The notes under the pieces were generated by a model, which saw nothing but the letters and a program-made list of their open reading frames with translations, did no database searches and was not told the DNA's origin. DNA of 64,000 nt from Carpediemonas membranifera. Its lineage: Eukaryota; Fornicata. The stretch's first letter is position 1. Each line of letters opens with the position of its first letter. The stretch spans positions 124,001 to 188,000 of the forward strand of contig JAHDYR010000035.1 in assembly GCA_019828565.1 (NCBI GenBank), read 5' to 3'. Positions 48,641 through 58,139 of this stretch are shown in pieces. A program made the position numbers and the translations under genes.

Positions 48641-50270
48641 TTGGTCGACCAGAAGGCCTGCTCGAGCGGGTACATGGTTGAGAGACTTGGAGTGGGCAGT
48701 TGGTTTTCATCTATAAGCCATACGGGTCGATGTCGATCGGGGTGATCTCTGTCCACCTTTTGGGTACCTCGCGCTCAACCAGCTCAGCCACCCCATCTGA
48801 CACACCCGCCAACTTAAACCACTGGCCGGTGGAGTTGCGGAATGAGTGGATATAATTGTCATTGTTCCATGTTGTATTGTATGCCATAGCCTCAAAGGGC
48901 ACACGGATCTGGTCGTCGTTTTCGTCGTCGCACAAATGAGTGCGGCCCTCAGTCACCCTGGCTACCCGATTGAAGGCGCTGAGGAACCCCTTGACCCTCT
49001 CTGGGAACCGGAGCGGGGTGGGTGTGAGGCAGTTGTCGTTCTTTCTGTACCCAGGCAGCAGGCCCGACTGGGCGATATGATCGGGAACTTCGCCAGCGAA
49101 CAGCAGCTGGCGGCCACCGTATTCCTCGGTGAAATCAAGTGCAGAAGAAATGATCCGGTCGACCCTGAAGGGCAGCACCTCGAAGCCAGTCATCTCATTC
49201 TCGTGCCCAATTCAGCTAACCATAATCGTTGTCTCCGCTGATCATCTGCCGATCGCCCATGGAGAGGATGACAGTCCAGTTGCACTGCATGATGTGATCT
49301 GGGACAAATCCAGCGGGCACAGAGACTGGGTGGAATAGCAGTCGGTTGTATCCCTGGACATGGCCTCTGAACTATTCTGGATGTCCACCGGCCGTGACAG
49401 TGCCGACCGAAGAGAGGATGAACGTCTGATCTCCTTCATCAACACATCAGTCACCATCCTGTGCTTCTCCCAAGGGGGCAGGCTGGCCTCGAGCTCGGCG
49501 ATGTTGGGGCGATGTTGGGGAAGGTAAGGCGGGTCGGGTCGTTGAACTCAAATGACTCGAACCCCCAGCTGGCCATGACCGCCATCCCCCAGCCCCACAG
49601 ACCCTTGGGCGTCCTGGCGATGTGGGTGAGGTCGTCGCTGTAGACCTCGAGGGCCCTGGGCATCCTGGCCCTGGTGAAGGCGGTGTGATTGGCAGTGCCG
49701 AGCATGAAGAGTCGGTCCATGTACATGCGGTGGTGATAAAATATGTAGGACCAAGCGTGCTGATAGCACTCGCCGTCCTTCTCTGCCACATTCAGCGAGA
49801 AGAAGAACTTGCGGCAGAGGAACCAGAGGCACTTGGCCTCAGGGGCGAGAGCCTTGCGGATCTTGTCGTGCATCCTGGTAGTGTGTGGCTCCTCATCTTG
49901 AGCCCCCTGCAGCACCCTGTCCTCGAGGTCGGGGTTGGCCCCGCCACCCACCAGACACGCCCACACCGCGCCCTGGTTCAGCGTGTGCATGGCGACCGGG
50001 AGCTCCTCGCCATCCGCGAGCTCGACGTTCATGGACAGCGGGGGGCCGCTGGTGAGGATCGAGCGGGCGCGGTCGAGGAGGGCTTGCGCGGACGGTTCGA
50101 GAGGGGGGATCTTGGAGAGCGTGGCGAGGAGGCTTCTTGAAGTGCCTGGAGTAGGCGCACTGGATCAAGGATGGGATGTCCCCAGAGATGGAGGCCGTTG
50201 CAACAAGCGAGGCGCGGAATGCGGTGATCAGCGCATCTCTGATGGCAGATGGCGAGGAACTAGTGCTGCT
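48641..50270. repeat. Left arm of 1.63-kb inverted duplication
   Basis: This segment is the reverse complement of 55,954-57,586 with very few differences (single substitutions, one C-run length change, and a 2-base deletion near 49,211). Similarity decays at 50,270-50,330. The arm carries an intact 160-aa ORF and a broken gene, both on the minus strand. Confidence 0.9.
48711..49193 (-). CDS. Unknown 160-aa protein, left-arm copy
   Basis: An intact ORF with an ATG at 49,193 (MTGFEVLPFRVDRIISSALD). It has mixed alpha/beta composition with no membrane segment or known motif; the C-terminus is WTEITPIDIDPYGL. The right-arm copy differs by one visible residue (Arg for Trp in TPLxFPERV). Preservation of both copies, while the upstream gene is broken in both, suggests that this ORF is still under selection or that the duplication is very recent. 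Confidence 0.65.
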   Translation of the reverse strand: MTGFEVLPFRVDRIISSALDFTEEYGGRQLLFAGEVPDHIAQSGLLPGYRKNDNCLTPTPLRFPERVKGFLSAFNRVARVTEGRTHLCDDENDDQIRVPFEAMAYNTTWNNDNYIHSFRNSTGQWFKLAGVSDGVAELVEREVPKRWTEITPIDIDPYGL

Positions 50271-50273
50271 CAT
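49210..50273 (-). pseudogene. Broken paralogue of the 548-aa gene at 58,140, left-arm copy
   Basis: ATG at 50,273 (MSSTSSSPSAIRDALITAF). The protein aligns with the second half of the intact 548-aa protein: SRHFKK versus TRHFRRP, SMNVELADGEELPVAMHTLN versus SMNVELEEGQDLPVAMHTLL, LWFLCRKFFFSLNVAEKDGE versus IWFMCKKFFFTRQVAEKDGV, and a C-terminal SVPAGFVPDHIM versus SFPDGFTPDMAL. Frame changes occur after SRHFKK and at an 11-bp tandem duplication near 49,505; both are shared with the right-arm copy. An in-frame stop occurs after TVTAGGHPE. The N-terminal 200 residues of the intact paralogue are missing. Confidence 0.7.
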
Positions 50274-50464
50274 TAGTTCCAAACCTCAGTTCGGCAAATT
50301 CTGACGACTCGCCGACCGCCGACCGCCGACGCCACTCCCCGCGGAGTTACAATGTAGAAGTAGCCGCGAGACATCACCGCAGCAGTGATGCTATTGCCTT
50401 GTTGCCAATGGAACCCGCAGGATAAGCTTGACAATTCCTCGGTCGAGTGCACACCCGAGTGTGC
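50271..50464. other. Spacer between left arm and ABC transporter gene
   Basis: About 190 bp between the divergent starts of the broken paralogue and the ABC gene. It contains GCCGACCGCCGACCGCCGAC, a short 7-bp tandem repeat. No other feature is visible. Confidence 0.4.
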
Positions 50465-53400
50465 ATGCTTATTGCGATAGAGAAGACGTTGTTCCATGTA
50501 TTTGAGCTATTTGATGGCGTTTTTCGCTTCCTGTGGCTGTTCCGTGTTGGATTCATCAACCGACGAGCCACCAAGCTCTGGCTCATCCTCTCCGTCCATC
50601 TTATCCTCATTCTATTCATCCCGCTGATCACACTAGCAATCTCCTTTCTATCCGGCTTTCTTCTCTGCTCTGCAACGCGCACGTGTCAGCAGACGAAGCT
50701 CAACGACTCCTTCCTCACACTCACACTGGGCACTGTCGCAGCGATCGCGCTTCAGTTCTCCATCTCCCAGGCCTGTGATAGCACTGGATGGACACTCGGC
50801 GTTGAATGGCGTCGAATCGTCACACGTCGTTATCACGAAGGCATGCTACATTCAGCCAACCATTACACCCTGGCAACTTCATTCTCCGAGTGCGACAACC
50901 CTGACCAGCGCGCTACGACTAACACCAGGATGCTGCTCGCCTTCGCCTGTGGCTCGAACGTCCCTCCGGTTGAGGCGGTCCTATTTGGCAGCCAAGGGAT
51001 CATCGCCCAGGCTGTCGGCACTCTCCTCCCTCTCATTGTTGCGGTACTGACCTCTCCAACGGCCACTGCTGCAATGGTCGTCTATTATATCGTCTGTTTT
51101 CTTGTTATGCGTGTAATCTCATTTCCACTGAGCGTTCTCGCCCAACGTCAGGAAGAGAAGGAAGGGAACTTCCGATATCTTCACACCTGCCTTAGAACCC
51201 ACGCAGAGGCTGTTGCTTTCTACAACGGCGGGTCCAACGAGCAAGCGACGACTGACGCCGCGCTCGACGCTGTCATCTACAATCAGCGCCGCCTTGTCTG
51301 GTGGTCACTTCCCTCTGTCTACTTCAAGCAGATCCAGTACTCATTCAATGTGGTGGCCCCAACATTCGTCGTGGCGGTCCTTCCCCTTTTGATGGGGTCA
51401 GACGCGTGTATAAGTACAAACAAACTCAACACCGAAATCACTAACCTTACCTCGATGATGGCCAGCCTTGCAGGCATGATTGAGCTGATTCAGCCCATAT
51501 CTGTATTTGATGGCCTTTTGAAGCGATCTTACGAGCTCGATAAGGCGATACGGAAAGTTGACAAGCTGCGGTCGAATATTTGCCGTCAACCCAAGTCTGG
51601 TAACCACATCAAACTGGAGAGAGTCACGCTGTCTTCGCCTAATGACGCCGATCGCATCATTTTGGATCAGCTCACTCTCGATTTATTAGAGGGCGAGAGC
51701 ACTGTCATCATGGGCCCGAGTGGAAGTGGGAAATCATCACTACTTCGCGTCATTGGAGGCCTGTGGGCACCGCTAGAGGGCGATGTGATGGTCCCTGATG
51801 ATTTATTCTTCCTTCCGCAGAAGAGTTACATATTTAGTGGATCGCTACGAGATCAGATCATATATCCCGATCTAGCAGATACGAAGCGATTGAACCGCGT
51901 TGAGATGACATCATACCAGAATTTGGAGAGCCCAGAGTCACTTGGGGGCGATGACCGCATTGAGACATGTCTGCGGGACTGCGAGCTGGGCTATCTGCTG
52001 GACCGCTTCGGGCTTGACACGGAAGCGCCGTGGGGTGACATCCTGTCGGGCGGCGAGCAGCAGCGCTTGGGCTTCGCGCGCCTCTTCTTCCACAACCCGT
52101 GCTGGGCGGTGATGGACGAGGCGACGTCCGCCCTCGACGGCCCCCTCGAGACGCGGCTGCTGACTGAGTGCACCCGTCGCGGCATCACCATGGTCAGCGT
52201 GGCCCACCGCCAGAGCGTCATCCCCCACCACAAGATGGTCATTGAACTGGACTCTTCGTCCAAATCAATCAAATCAATCAAATCTGTGGCCGAATACCAG
52301 CGGGAAAACCCACCTCCACCGGTGGTAGAGCGGAGACTAACCCAGCATGTCGCACATACTAACGCTATCCCCCCCAAACCAACACGACGGAGTCGGCTGG
52401 CGGCTCTTGAAGCTTTGCCCATGGTTGGCCGTTTGATACACGCATTCATCCCCAGCGTGCTCTCAGCAGACATCATCTTGCTGCTTGTTGGTTCGTTCTG
52501 CGTTTTCGCGTCTAATGCGATGCTTGCGGTCGTTCTTGGTGAGATCAGTCCTCAAATTTCGGGAGGTGTCGCGTGTCCTGCAAAGTCACCCGACTCACTT
52601 GTTGACAAATCATCAGTCTATCGGCCTACAATCATCACTGTCGCCATCACCATCGTATTTACCTGTCTCGTGTGTGTAACACGTATAACATCCACTATTC
52701 AGGGTTATCGCACCAGGAAGAGAGTAACTCATGATCTCAGCACGCGTTACTTCAACCTCAAGGGATATTACAAGATCCAGAGAGAAGCAAGCATCGATAA
52801 TATTGACCAAAGATTGACTGCTGACTGCAAGACATTCTCAGACATCCTATGTGGCGAAGTTGTCCCAAACAATCCCAGCATCACGCGTATCGTCGTCATT
52901 GTCACTGTGAATGTGGTGCTAGCGACCGTTTTCCTCGGCACTCGCTGGTATCTGATCTTCGTGGTCACTTCGATCTTCCTCCTCGGCCTCGTACTCTCTT
53001 CTGGCGCCACTGCTGCCATTGCTCCGCTTACATACCGCCAAGAGCAGCGCGAGGGTACGCTTAGATACGTCCATACCAGAGTACGTCAGTTTTCAGAGCA
53101 AATAGCCTTCCTCAGAGGCGACCAACGCGAGAAAGAGGCCGCCGACAAGGCTCTGGACGCCGTCATTGCCAACCAGCGCATGCTCGTGCTCGCAGGGACA
53201 GTAGCAGGCCTTTTCCAGCATCTAGGAGTTGAACTCATGTCCCACGGTCTTCTGGTTGTCACCGCAATTGTCACAAGACTCGGTGGCCAGTCGTATCAAT
53301 TCGCTACAGCGGTCAACAATGATTTGAATCAGATCGGAGAATCCCTAACATATGTATTTGCCGCATTCTCGCAATGTTTCGTCCTACTAGGCACATCCGC

Positions 53401-54109
53401 AAGATTGGTAGAGACTTTCGCTGCATTGTCGCGTGTCAGCCGCCAAGACCTCGATGAAAAGACGGTTGGACCAATAGATGGCGACAAGATCGCAGTGAAT
53501 AGCCTGGATGTCGTAGCCGACGGCAAGGCGCTGATTTCTGATGTGTCATTCGAGCTTCACCGTGGCGAGTCGATGGTTATTATGGGCCCGTCAGGATCTG
53601 GAAAATCTTCGATCTTGAGATACATAGCTGGACTCTGGGCAGATTCTACTGGCGATAGTGAGATAATCAGACCAGTAGACCTCCACTTTATCCCACAGCA
53701 CATTTATCTGCCCCAAGCCCCACTCCGAGACCAGGTGACATATCCCGACATCGGCCCTGACGATGACCGCATTGAGACATGTCTGCGGGACTGCGAGCTG
53801 GGCTATCTGCTGGACCGCTTCGGGCTTGACACGGAAGCACCGTGGGGTGACATCCTGTCGGGCGGCGAGCAGCAGCGCTTGGGCTTCGCGCGCCTCTTCT
53901 TCCACAACCCGCGCTGGGCGGTGATGGACGAGGCGACGTCCGCCCTCGACGGCCCCCTCGAGACGCGGCTGCTGACTGAGTGCACCCGTCGCGGCATCAC
54001 CATGGTCAGCGTGGCCCACCGCCAGAGCGTCATCCCCCACCACAAGCTGCTGTTGGAGGTGACAGATGCCGGCTATGATATGTATAGTATTAGTAGTAAC
54101 AATAGATAG
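50465..54109 (+). CDS. Full-length ABCD-type ABC transporter (TMD-NBD-TMD-NBD), 1,214 aa
   Basis: The frame is open from 50,447 (GTG); the first ATG is 50,465. Each half has the ABC_membrane_2 signature: VEWRRIVTRRYH plus DNPDQRATTN in half 1, DNIDQRLTAD in half 2, and the EAA-like helices RQEEKEGNFRYLHTCLRTHA and EQREGTLRYVHTRVRQFSEQ. The NBDs have Walker A GPSGSGKSS, signature LSGGEQQRLGFARLFFHNP and Walker B WAVMDEATSALDG. ABCD proteins move acyl-CoAs or related substrates, normally as half-transporters dimerising in peroxisomes or lysosomes; here both halves are fused. A 286-bp block at the end of each NBD is almost identical (51,949 and 53,761), which suggests gene conversion. Intact. 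Confidence 0.9.
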   Translation: MLIAIEKTLFHVFELFDGVFRFLWLFRVGFINRRATKLWLILSVHLILILFIPLITLAISFLSGFLLCSATRTCQQTKLNDSFLTLTLGTVAAIALQFSISQACDSTGWTLGVEWRRIVTRRYHEGMLHSANHYTLATSFSECDNPDQRATTNTRMLLAFACGSNVPPVEAVLFGSQGIIAQAVGTLLPLIVAVLTSPTATAAMVVYYIVCFLVMRVISFPLSVLAQRQEEKEGNFRYLHTCLRTHAEAVAFYNGGSNEQATTDAALDAVIYNQRRLVWWSLPSVYFKQIQYSFNVVAPTFVVAVLPLLMGSDACISTNKLNTEITNLTSMMASLAGMIELIQPISVFDGLLKRSYELDKAIRKVDKLRSNICRQPKSGNHIKLERVTLSSPNDADRIILDQLTLDLLEGESTVIMGPSGSGKSSLLRVIGGLWAPLEGDVMVPDDLFFLPQKSYIFSGSLRDQIIYPDLADTKRLNRVEMTSYQNLESPESLGGDDRIETCLRDCELGYLLDRFGLDTEAPWGDILSGGEQQRLGFARLFFHNPCWAVMDEATSALDGPLETRLLTECTRRGITMVSVAHRQSVIPHHKMVIELDSSSKSIKSIKSVAEYQRENPPPPVVERRLTQHVAHTNAIPPKPTRRSRLAALEALPMVGRLIHAFIPSVLSADIILLLVGSFCVFASNAMLAVVLGEISPQISGGVACPAKSPDSLVDKSSVYRPTIITVAITIVFTCLVCVTRITSTIQGYRTRKRVTHDLSTRYFNLKGYYKIQREASIDNIDQRLTADCKTFSDILCGEVVPNNPSITRIVVIVTVNVVLATVFLGTRWYLIFVVTSIFLLGLVLSSGATAAIAPLTYRQEQREGTLRYVHTRVRQFSEQIAFLRGDQREKEAADKALDAVIANQRMLVLAGTVAGLFQHLGVELMSHGLLVVTAIVTRLGGQSYQFATAVNNDLNQIGESLTYVFAAFSQCFVLLGTSARLVETFAALSRVSRQDLDEKTVGPIDGDKIAVNSLDVVADGKALISDVSFELHRGESMVIMGPSGSGKSSILRYIAGLWADSTGDSEIIRPVDLHFIPQHIYLPQAPLRDQVTYPDIGPDDDRIETCLRDCELGYLLDRFGLDTEAPWGDILSGGEQQRLGFARLFFHNPRWAVMDEATSALDGPLETRLLTECTRRGITMVSVAHRQSVIPHHKLLLEVTDAGYDMYSISSNNR
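51949..52234 (+). repeat. NBD1 copy of a 286-bp intragenic duplication
   Basis: Matches 53,761-54,046 with only two visible differences (GCG/GCA and TGC/CGC). It encodes the segment from DDRIETCL through the signature, Walker B and H-loop (SVAHRQSV). Flanking NBD sequence is clearly diverged. Confidence 0.92.
53761..54046 (+). repeat. NBD2 copy of the 286-bp intragenic duplication
   Basis: The second member of the near-identical pair. Boundaries are sharp on both sides: left flanks CTTGGGGG versus CCCTGA, right flanks ATGGTC versus CTGCTG. Confidence 0.92.
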
Positions 54110-54324
54110 TCGCATAAATGCTAGAATATTGCTGACCGCTGCGGTTGTCACAATTTTATAAGATTGTGACGCCAAGTCGCCAAGTTCACGATCCATAAAA
54201 AAAATTACAGGGGAGGGAGTGCACGTGGTCTGGCCGGCCGGTGATGGTGCTATCGTGTCACACAATATTCGTGAAGCTCTGACTCGGCGACTGTGAAGCA
54301 ACGAACTTGTGCCTGAATTGCCTG

Positions 54325-55734
54325 ATGAGATGGCACAAACGCGTCATTGGCGCAGCTATATACCATATATTTCACCCTAATGCACAGATAGATCATCATG
54401 GCTGCACCAAGCTCTACCGTGCGGCGCGATCGGGCAAAACGAAGAAGGTTCGGCGTATTTTGAAAGGGCGAGGGCGTTCAACCATTGATTATCAACGAAA
54501 GGACAAGTCTAAGTTCGTTTCTACCGACAGGCATCAAGGGTGGACCGCCCTGCATATCGCCGCGGAACATGGCCACACCAATGTTGTGAAACTGTTGCTC
54601 GACGACACACATGGATGGAAAGCAGCGAACCCAGACATCAAGGATGGGCACAGCAAGAATCCTCTGCACATTGCCATCAGCTCAGGCTTCTACAGCGTCC
54701 TCCAGGAGCTCTTGAAGGCGGGCGCCGACCCGCACGCCACGGACAGCTTTGGATCAACAGCATTGCACTGTCTGGCGTTCTACCGCAAGCTACACAACAT
54801 GGCGCTAGACTTCGACGATCTTACTCCCTTACTGCCTGATCGAAACACCCCCAACATCATCAAGGAAACCCCTCTCATTATCGCATCCCAGATGACCGAT
54901 GAGGCGATCGTGAAGTGGCTGTGTGGCGCTACTGGCGCTGGTCTACCCCCTATAGACGCTAATCTGCCCGATTGTCGTGGCAACACCCCCCTTCACTATG
55001 CCAACCACGCCAGACTCGCAGAGGTCCTTCTACACGCAGGATGTGACCTTGAGAGCGGCAACAAGAACGGCAAGACCCCTCTAGCGGAGGCTATGGAGGA
55101 GTATGGCATCGACCAGTCATTTGCCGAAGAGCAGGTCGAGTGCTTGTTGATTCATCGATCAAAGCCAGTCGTTGGGGACGTCGATGTGTGTCTAGACAAG
55201 CTGAAGGACCCTAAGCTGCTTGCATTGTACGATAGGGCGCTTGACCACCAGTTGCAGCTGGAAGAGGCCGAGTTCCAGACTGCTCAGAGCACTGTTGACA
55301 GCGATGACGGCTACATGTCCTTCCCCGCCGGCAGTGAAGGAGAGGAGACCGAGGAAGCCGAGCATTGTGACCATAGTGATCGACAGCGTCCGAGCAGGTT
55401 GGGCCAGCTGGATGAGGCTGAGGGCACCAAGACTGCCGAGTCTGGTGTCAGCGATGACACCCTCGCCACCACCGTCTCTCTGTCCGATATAGATTCCCTT
55501 GGCGCAGTTACCACTCCTACCGCGTCAGAGGCGACTGAGGACGAGCATATGCTTGGTCGTCGTGGATCGTTCGACTCGGCTGTCGACTTTGACTTGACTG
55601 AGACCGAGTTGGAAGTCGACATCGACGGGGGGAAGGGAGTTCGTGCGCATGTACGGTTCAGGAGCAGCACGAGCGTCATTTCGACGGTTGAGCTCAGAGC
55701 AGGCGATGACGATTGGTTCAACACGACAATCTGA
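54325..55734 (+). CDS. Ankyrin-repeat protein, about 469 aa
   Basis: The frame opens at 54,307 with TTG; the first ATG is 54,325. Ankyrin repeats form protein-binding stacks. Visible repeats: KLYRAARSGKTKKVRRIL, GWTALHIAAEHGHTNVVKLL, NPLHIAISSGFYSVLQELL with KAGADPHATD, STALHCLAFYR, ETPLIIASQMTDEAIVKWL, and NTPLHYANHARLAEVLLHAG with KTPLAEAM. There are about seven repeats over residues 35-290. The C-terminal 170 residues are acidic, Ser/Glu-rich and probably disordered. No catalytic domain. It sits tail-to-head after the ABC gene within the inverted-repeat bracket. Confidence 0.9.
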   Translation: MRWHKRVIGAAIYHIFHPNAQIDHHGCTKLYRAARSGKTKKVRRILKGRGRSTIDYQRKDKSKFVSTDRHQGWTALHIAAEHGHTNVVKLLLDDTHGWKAANPDIKDGHSKNPLHIAISSGFYSVLQELLKAGADPHATDSFGSTALHCLAFYRKLHNMALDFDDLTPLLPDRNTPNIIKETPLIIASQMTDEAIVKWLCGATGAGLPPIDANLPDCRGNTPLHYANHARLAEVLLHAGCDLESGNKNGKTPLAEAMEEYGIDQSFAEEQVECLLIHRSKPVVGDVDVCLDKLKDPKLLALYDRALDHQLQLEEAEFQTAQSTVDSDDGYMSFPAGSEGEETEEAEHCDHSDRQRPSRLGQLDEAEGTKTAESGVSDDTLATTVSLSDIDSLGAVTTPTASEATEDEHMLGRRGSFDSAVDFDLTETELEVDIDGGKGVRAHVRFRSSTSVISTVELRAGDDDWFNTTI

Positions 55735-55953
55735 TCGCCCTGCGAGAGCTCGGATGTACCTATATGATGGCTGAAGACACTCATCCACATATGGCCTCTT
55801 TACCCTGATTTATGGCGATGGTCTCAAATAAACGCATGCTTTTAAGAGACCACTGAACCCGCAGGGTTGGCGACAGTGGGATGTTGTATCTGTAGCTGTT
55901 GTGGTCGCGGCGAGTCGGCAGTCAGAATTTGGGCACCGAACTGAGAAGGCATC
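55735..55953. other. Spacer between ankyrin gene and right arm
   Basis: About 220 bp. The last 50 bp resemble, with gaps, the sequence flanking the left arm at 50,271-50,330, so the ancestral duplication was slightly longer than the near-identical core. No gene is visible. Confidence 0.4.
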
Positions 55954-55954
55954 A

Positions 55955-57010
55955 GCAGCACTAGTTCCTCGCCATCTGCCATCAGAGATGCGCTGATCAC
56001 CGCATTCCGCGCCTCGCTTGTTGCAACGGCCTCCATCTCTGGGGACATCCCATCCTTGATCCAGTGCGCCTACTCCAGGCACTTCAAGAAGCCTCCTCGC
56101 CACGCTCTCAGAGATCCCCCCTCTCGAACCGTCCGCGCAAGCCCTCCTCGACCGCGCCCGCTCGATCCTCACCAGCGGCCCCCCGCTGTCCATGAACGTC
56201 GAGCTCGCGGACGGCGAGGAGCTCCCGGTCGCGCTGCACACGCTGAACCAGGGCGCGGTGTGGGCGTGTCTGGTGGGTGGCGGGGCCAACCCCGACCTCG
56301 AGGACAGGGTGCTGCAGGGGGCTCAAGATGAGGAGCCACACACTACCAGGATGCACGACAAGATCCGCAACGCTCTCGCCCCCGAGGCCAAGTGCCTCTG
56401 GTTCCTCTGCCGCAAGTTCTTCTTCTCGCTGAATGTGGCAGAGAAGGACGGCGAGTGCTATCAGCACGCTTGGTCCTACATATTTTATCACCACCGCATG
56501 TACATGGACCGACTCTTCATGCTCGGCACTGCCAATCACACCGCCTTCACCAGGGCCAGGATGCCCAGGGCCCTCGAGGTCTACAGCGACGACCTCACCC
56601 GCATCGCCAGGACGCCCAAGGGCCTGTGGGGCTGGGGGGATGGCGGTCATGGTCAGCTGGGGTTCGAGTCATTTGAGTTCAACGACCCGACCCGCCTTAC
56701 CTTCCCCAACATCGCCCCAACATCGCCGAGCTCGAGGCCAGCCTGCCCCCTTGGGAGAAGCACAGGATGGTGACTGATGTGTTGATGAAGGGAGATCAGA
56801 CGTTCATCCTCTCTTCGGTCGGCACTGTCACGGCCGGTGGACATCCAGAATAGTTCAGAGGCCATGTCCAGGGATACAACCGACTGCTATTCCACCCAGT
56901 CTCTGTGCCCGCTGGATTTGTCCCAGATCACATCATGCAGTGCAACTGGACTGTCATCCTCTCCATGGGCGATCGGCAGATGATCAGCGGAGACAACGAT
57001 TATGGTTAGC
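55955..57010 (+). pseudogene. Broken paralogue of the 548-aa gene, right-arm copy
   Basis: The same gene as at 49,210-50,273, on the plus strand. The ATG of the left copy is ATC here (followed by the same AGC AGC), so this copy also lacks its start codon. It shares the frameshift after SRHFKK and the 11-bp tandem duplication CCCCAACATCG (56,704-56,714 and 56,715-56,725). It also has one extra C in the run near 56,636, which shifts the frame after KGLWGWG. Confidence 0.7.
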
Positions 57011-57033
57011 TGGGAATTGGGCACGAGAATGAG

Positions 57034-57516
57034 ATGACTGGCTTCGAGGTGCTGCCCTTCAGGGTCGACCGGATCATTTCTTCTGCACTTGATTTCACCG
57101 AGGAATACGGTGGCCGCCAGCTGCTGTTCGCTGGCGAAGTTCCCGATCATATCGCCCAGTCGGGCCTGCTGCCTGGGTACAGAAAGAACGACAACTGCCT
57201 CACACCCACCCCGCTCTGGTTCCCAGAGAGGGTCAAGGGGTTCCTCAGCGCCTTCAATCGGGTAGCCAGGGTGACTGAGGGCCGCACTCATTTGTGCGAC
57301 GACGAAAACGACGACCAGATCCGTGTGCCCTTTGAGGCTATGGCATACAATACAACATGGAACAATGACAATTATATCCACTCATTCCGCAACTCCACCG
57401 GCCAGTGGTTTAAGTTGGCGGGTGTGTCAGATGGGGTGGCTGAGCTGGTTGAGCGCGAGGTACCCAAAAGGTGGACAGAGATCACCCCGATCGACATCGA
57501 CCCGTATGGCTTATAG
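57034..57516 (+). CDS. Unknown 160-aa protein, right-arm copy
   Basis: An intact ORF, ATG at 57,034, same length as the copy at 48,711-49,193 and one visible residue different. Nothing in the sequence reveals its role. The two copies are transcribed away from the central ABC/ankyrin pair. Confidence 0.65.
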   Translation: MTGFEVLPFRVDRIISSALDFTEEYGGRQLLFAGEVPDHIAQSGLLPGYRKNDNCLTPTPLWFPERVKGFLSAFNRVARVTEGRTHLCDDENDDQIRVPFEAMAYNTTWNNDNYIHSFRNSTGQWFKLAGVSDGVAELVEREVPKRWTEITPIDIDPYGL

Positions 57517-57586
57517 ATGAAAACCAACTGCCCACTCCAAGTCTCTCAACCATGTACCCGCTCGAGCAGGCCTTCTGGTCGACCAA

Positions 57587-58139
57587 GACTCAGGAAGCAA
57601 CGGAGGACGAGTGAGCCGCGTGGGCAGTAAATCATCATCCCGCCGTGGTGACGATGGCGCATTTCGAGAAGACGAGGCAATTCTTCAATCATGCGAAATG
57701 CAATGCCATCATCCCCGTTGGCGTCGACCCGACTCCGCAATGACTCCACCGACTCAGTCGACTCTGATCGCCAACGCCACTGACTTATAAACTGCCCATC
57801 CTCGCGCTGAGACCCAGTCCCGCTGTCGGCCGGGGCGACTGAGCCAATGGTTGACGAGTGTCGGGTTTGAGTAAATCTAACAGATGGGCGACCCGGTCGA
57901 CCATTGGGAGCCACAGCCACAAGGAAAACACCGCGGCGGGCCGACCAAGCTTGGACACAGAAGTTGCTCAATGTCGGCGCGGCACTCAGGCGTGGTCTCC
58001 TTGAGTCGACAGTAACAATACCCTGATATTACGGCAACCAGGCCCACCATTGCTTGCTAAGACCAGTTCATGGGAGTCGATCCACCATTTGCTCCCATGC
58101 TTCGTTTTATTCGAACTCTAGCCAAGTAAACTCAGTAGC
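57587..58139. other. Spacer upstream of the 548-aa gene
   Basis: About 550 bp. A minus-strand 141-codon frame (57,546-57,971) overlaps the end of the inverted arm and is unconvincing. Short GACTC/GTCGA-rich repeats occur near 57,730-57,770. No clear gene. Confidence 0.4.

Larger units (their letters stand above)
55954..57586. repeat. Right arm of 1.63-kb inverted duplication
   Basis: Inverted near-identical copy of 48,641-50,270, carrying the same two genes on the plus strand. The 5.7-kb interval between the arms (50,271-55,953) holds the ABC transporter and the ankyrin-repeat gene. Confidence 0.9.

Noticed and set aside
50271-55953. The inverted arms as terminal inverted repeats of a DNA transposon carrying the ABC and ankyrin genes
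   Set aside because: The arms themselves are genic (partial copies of a host-like gene family with an intact founder next door), and no transposase or target duplication is visible. Segmental duplication is simpler.
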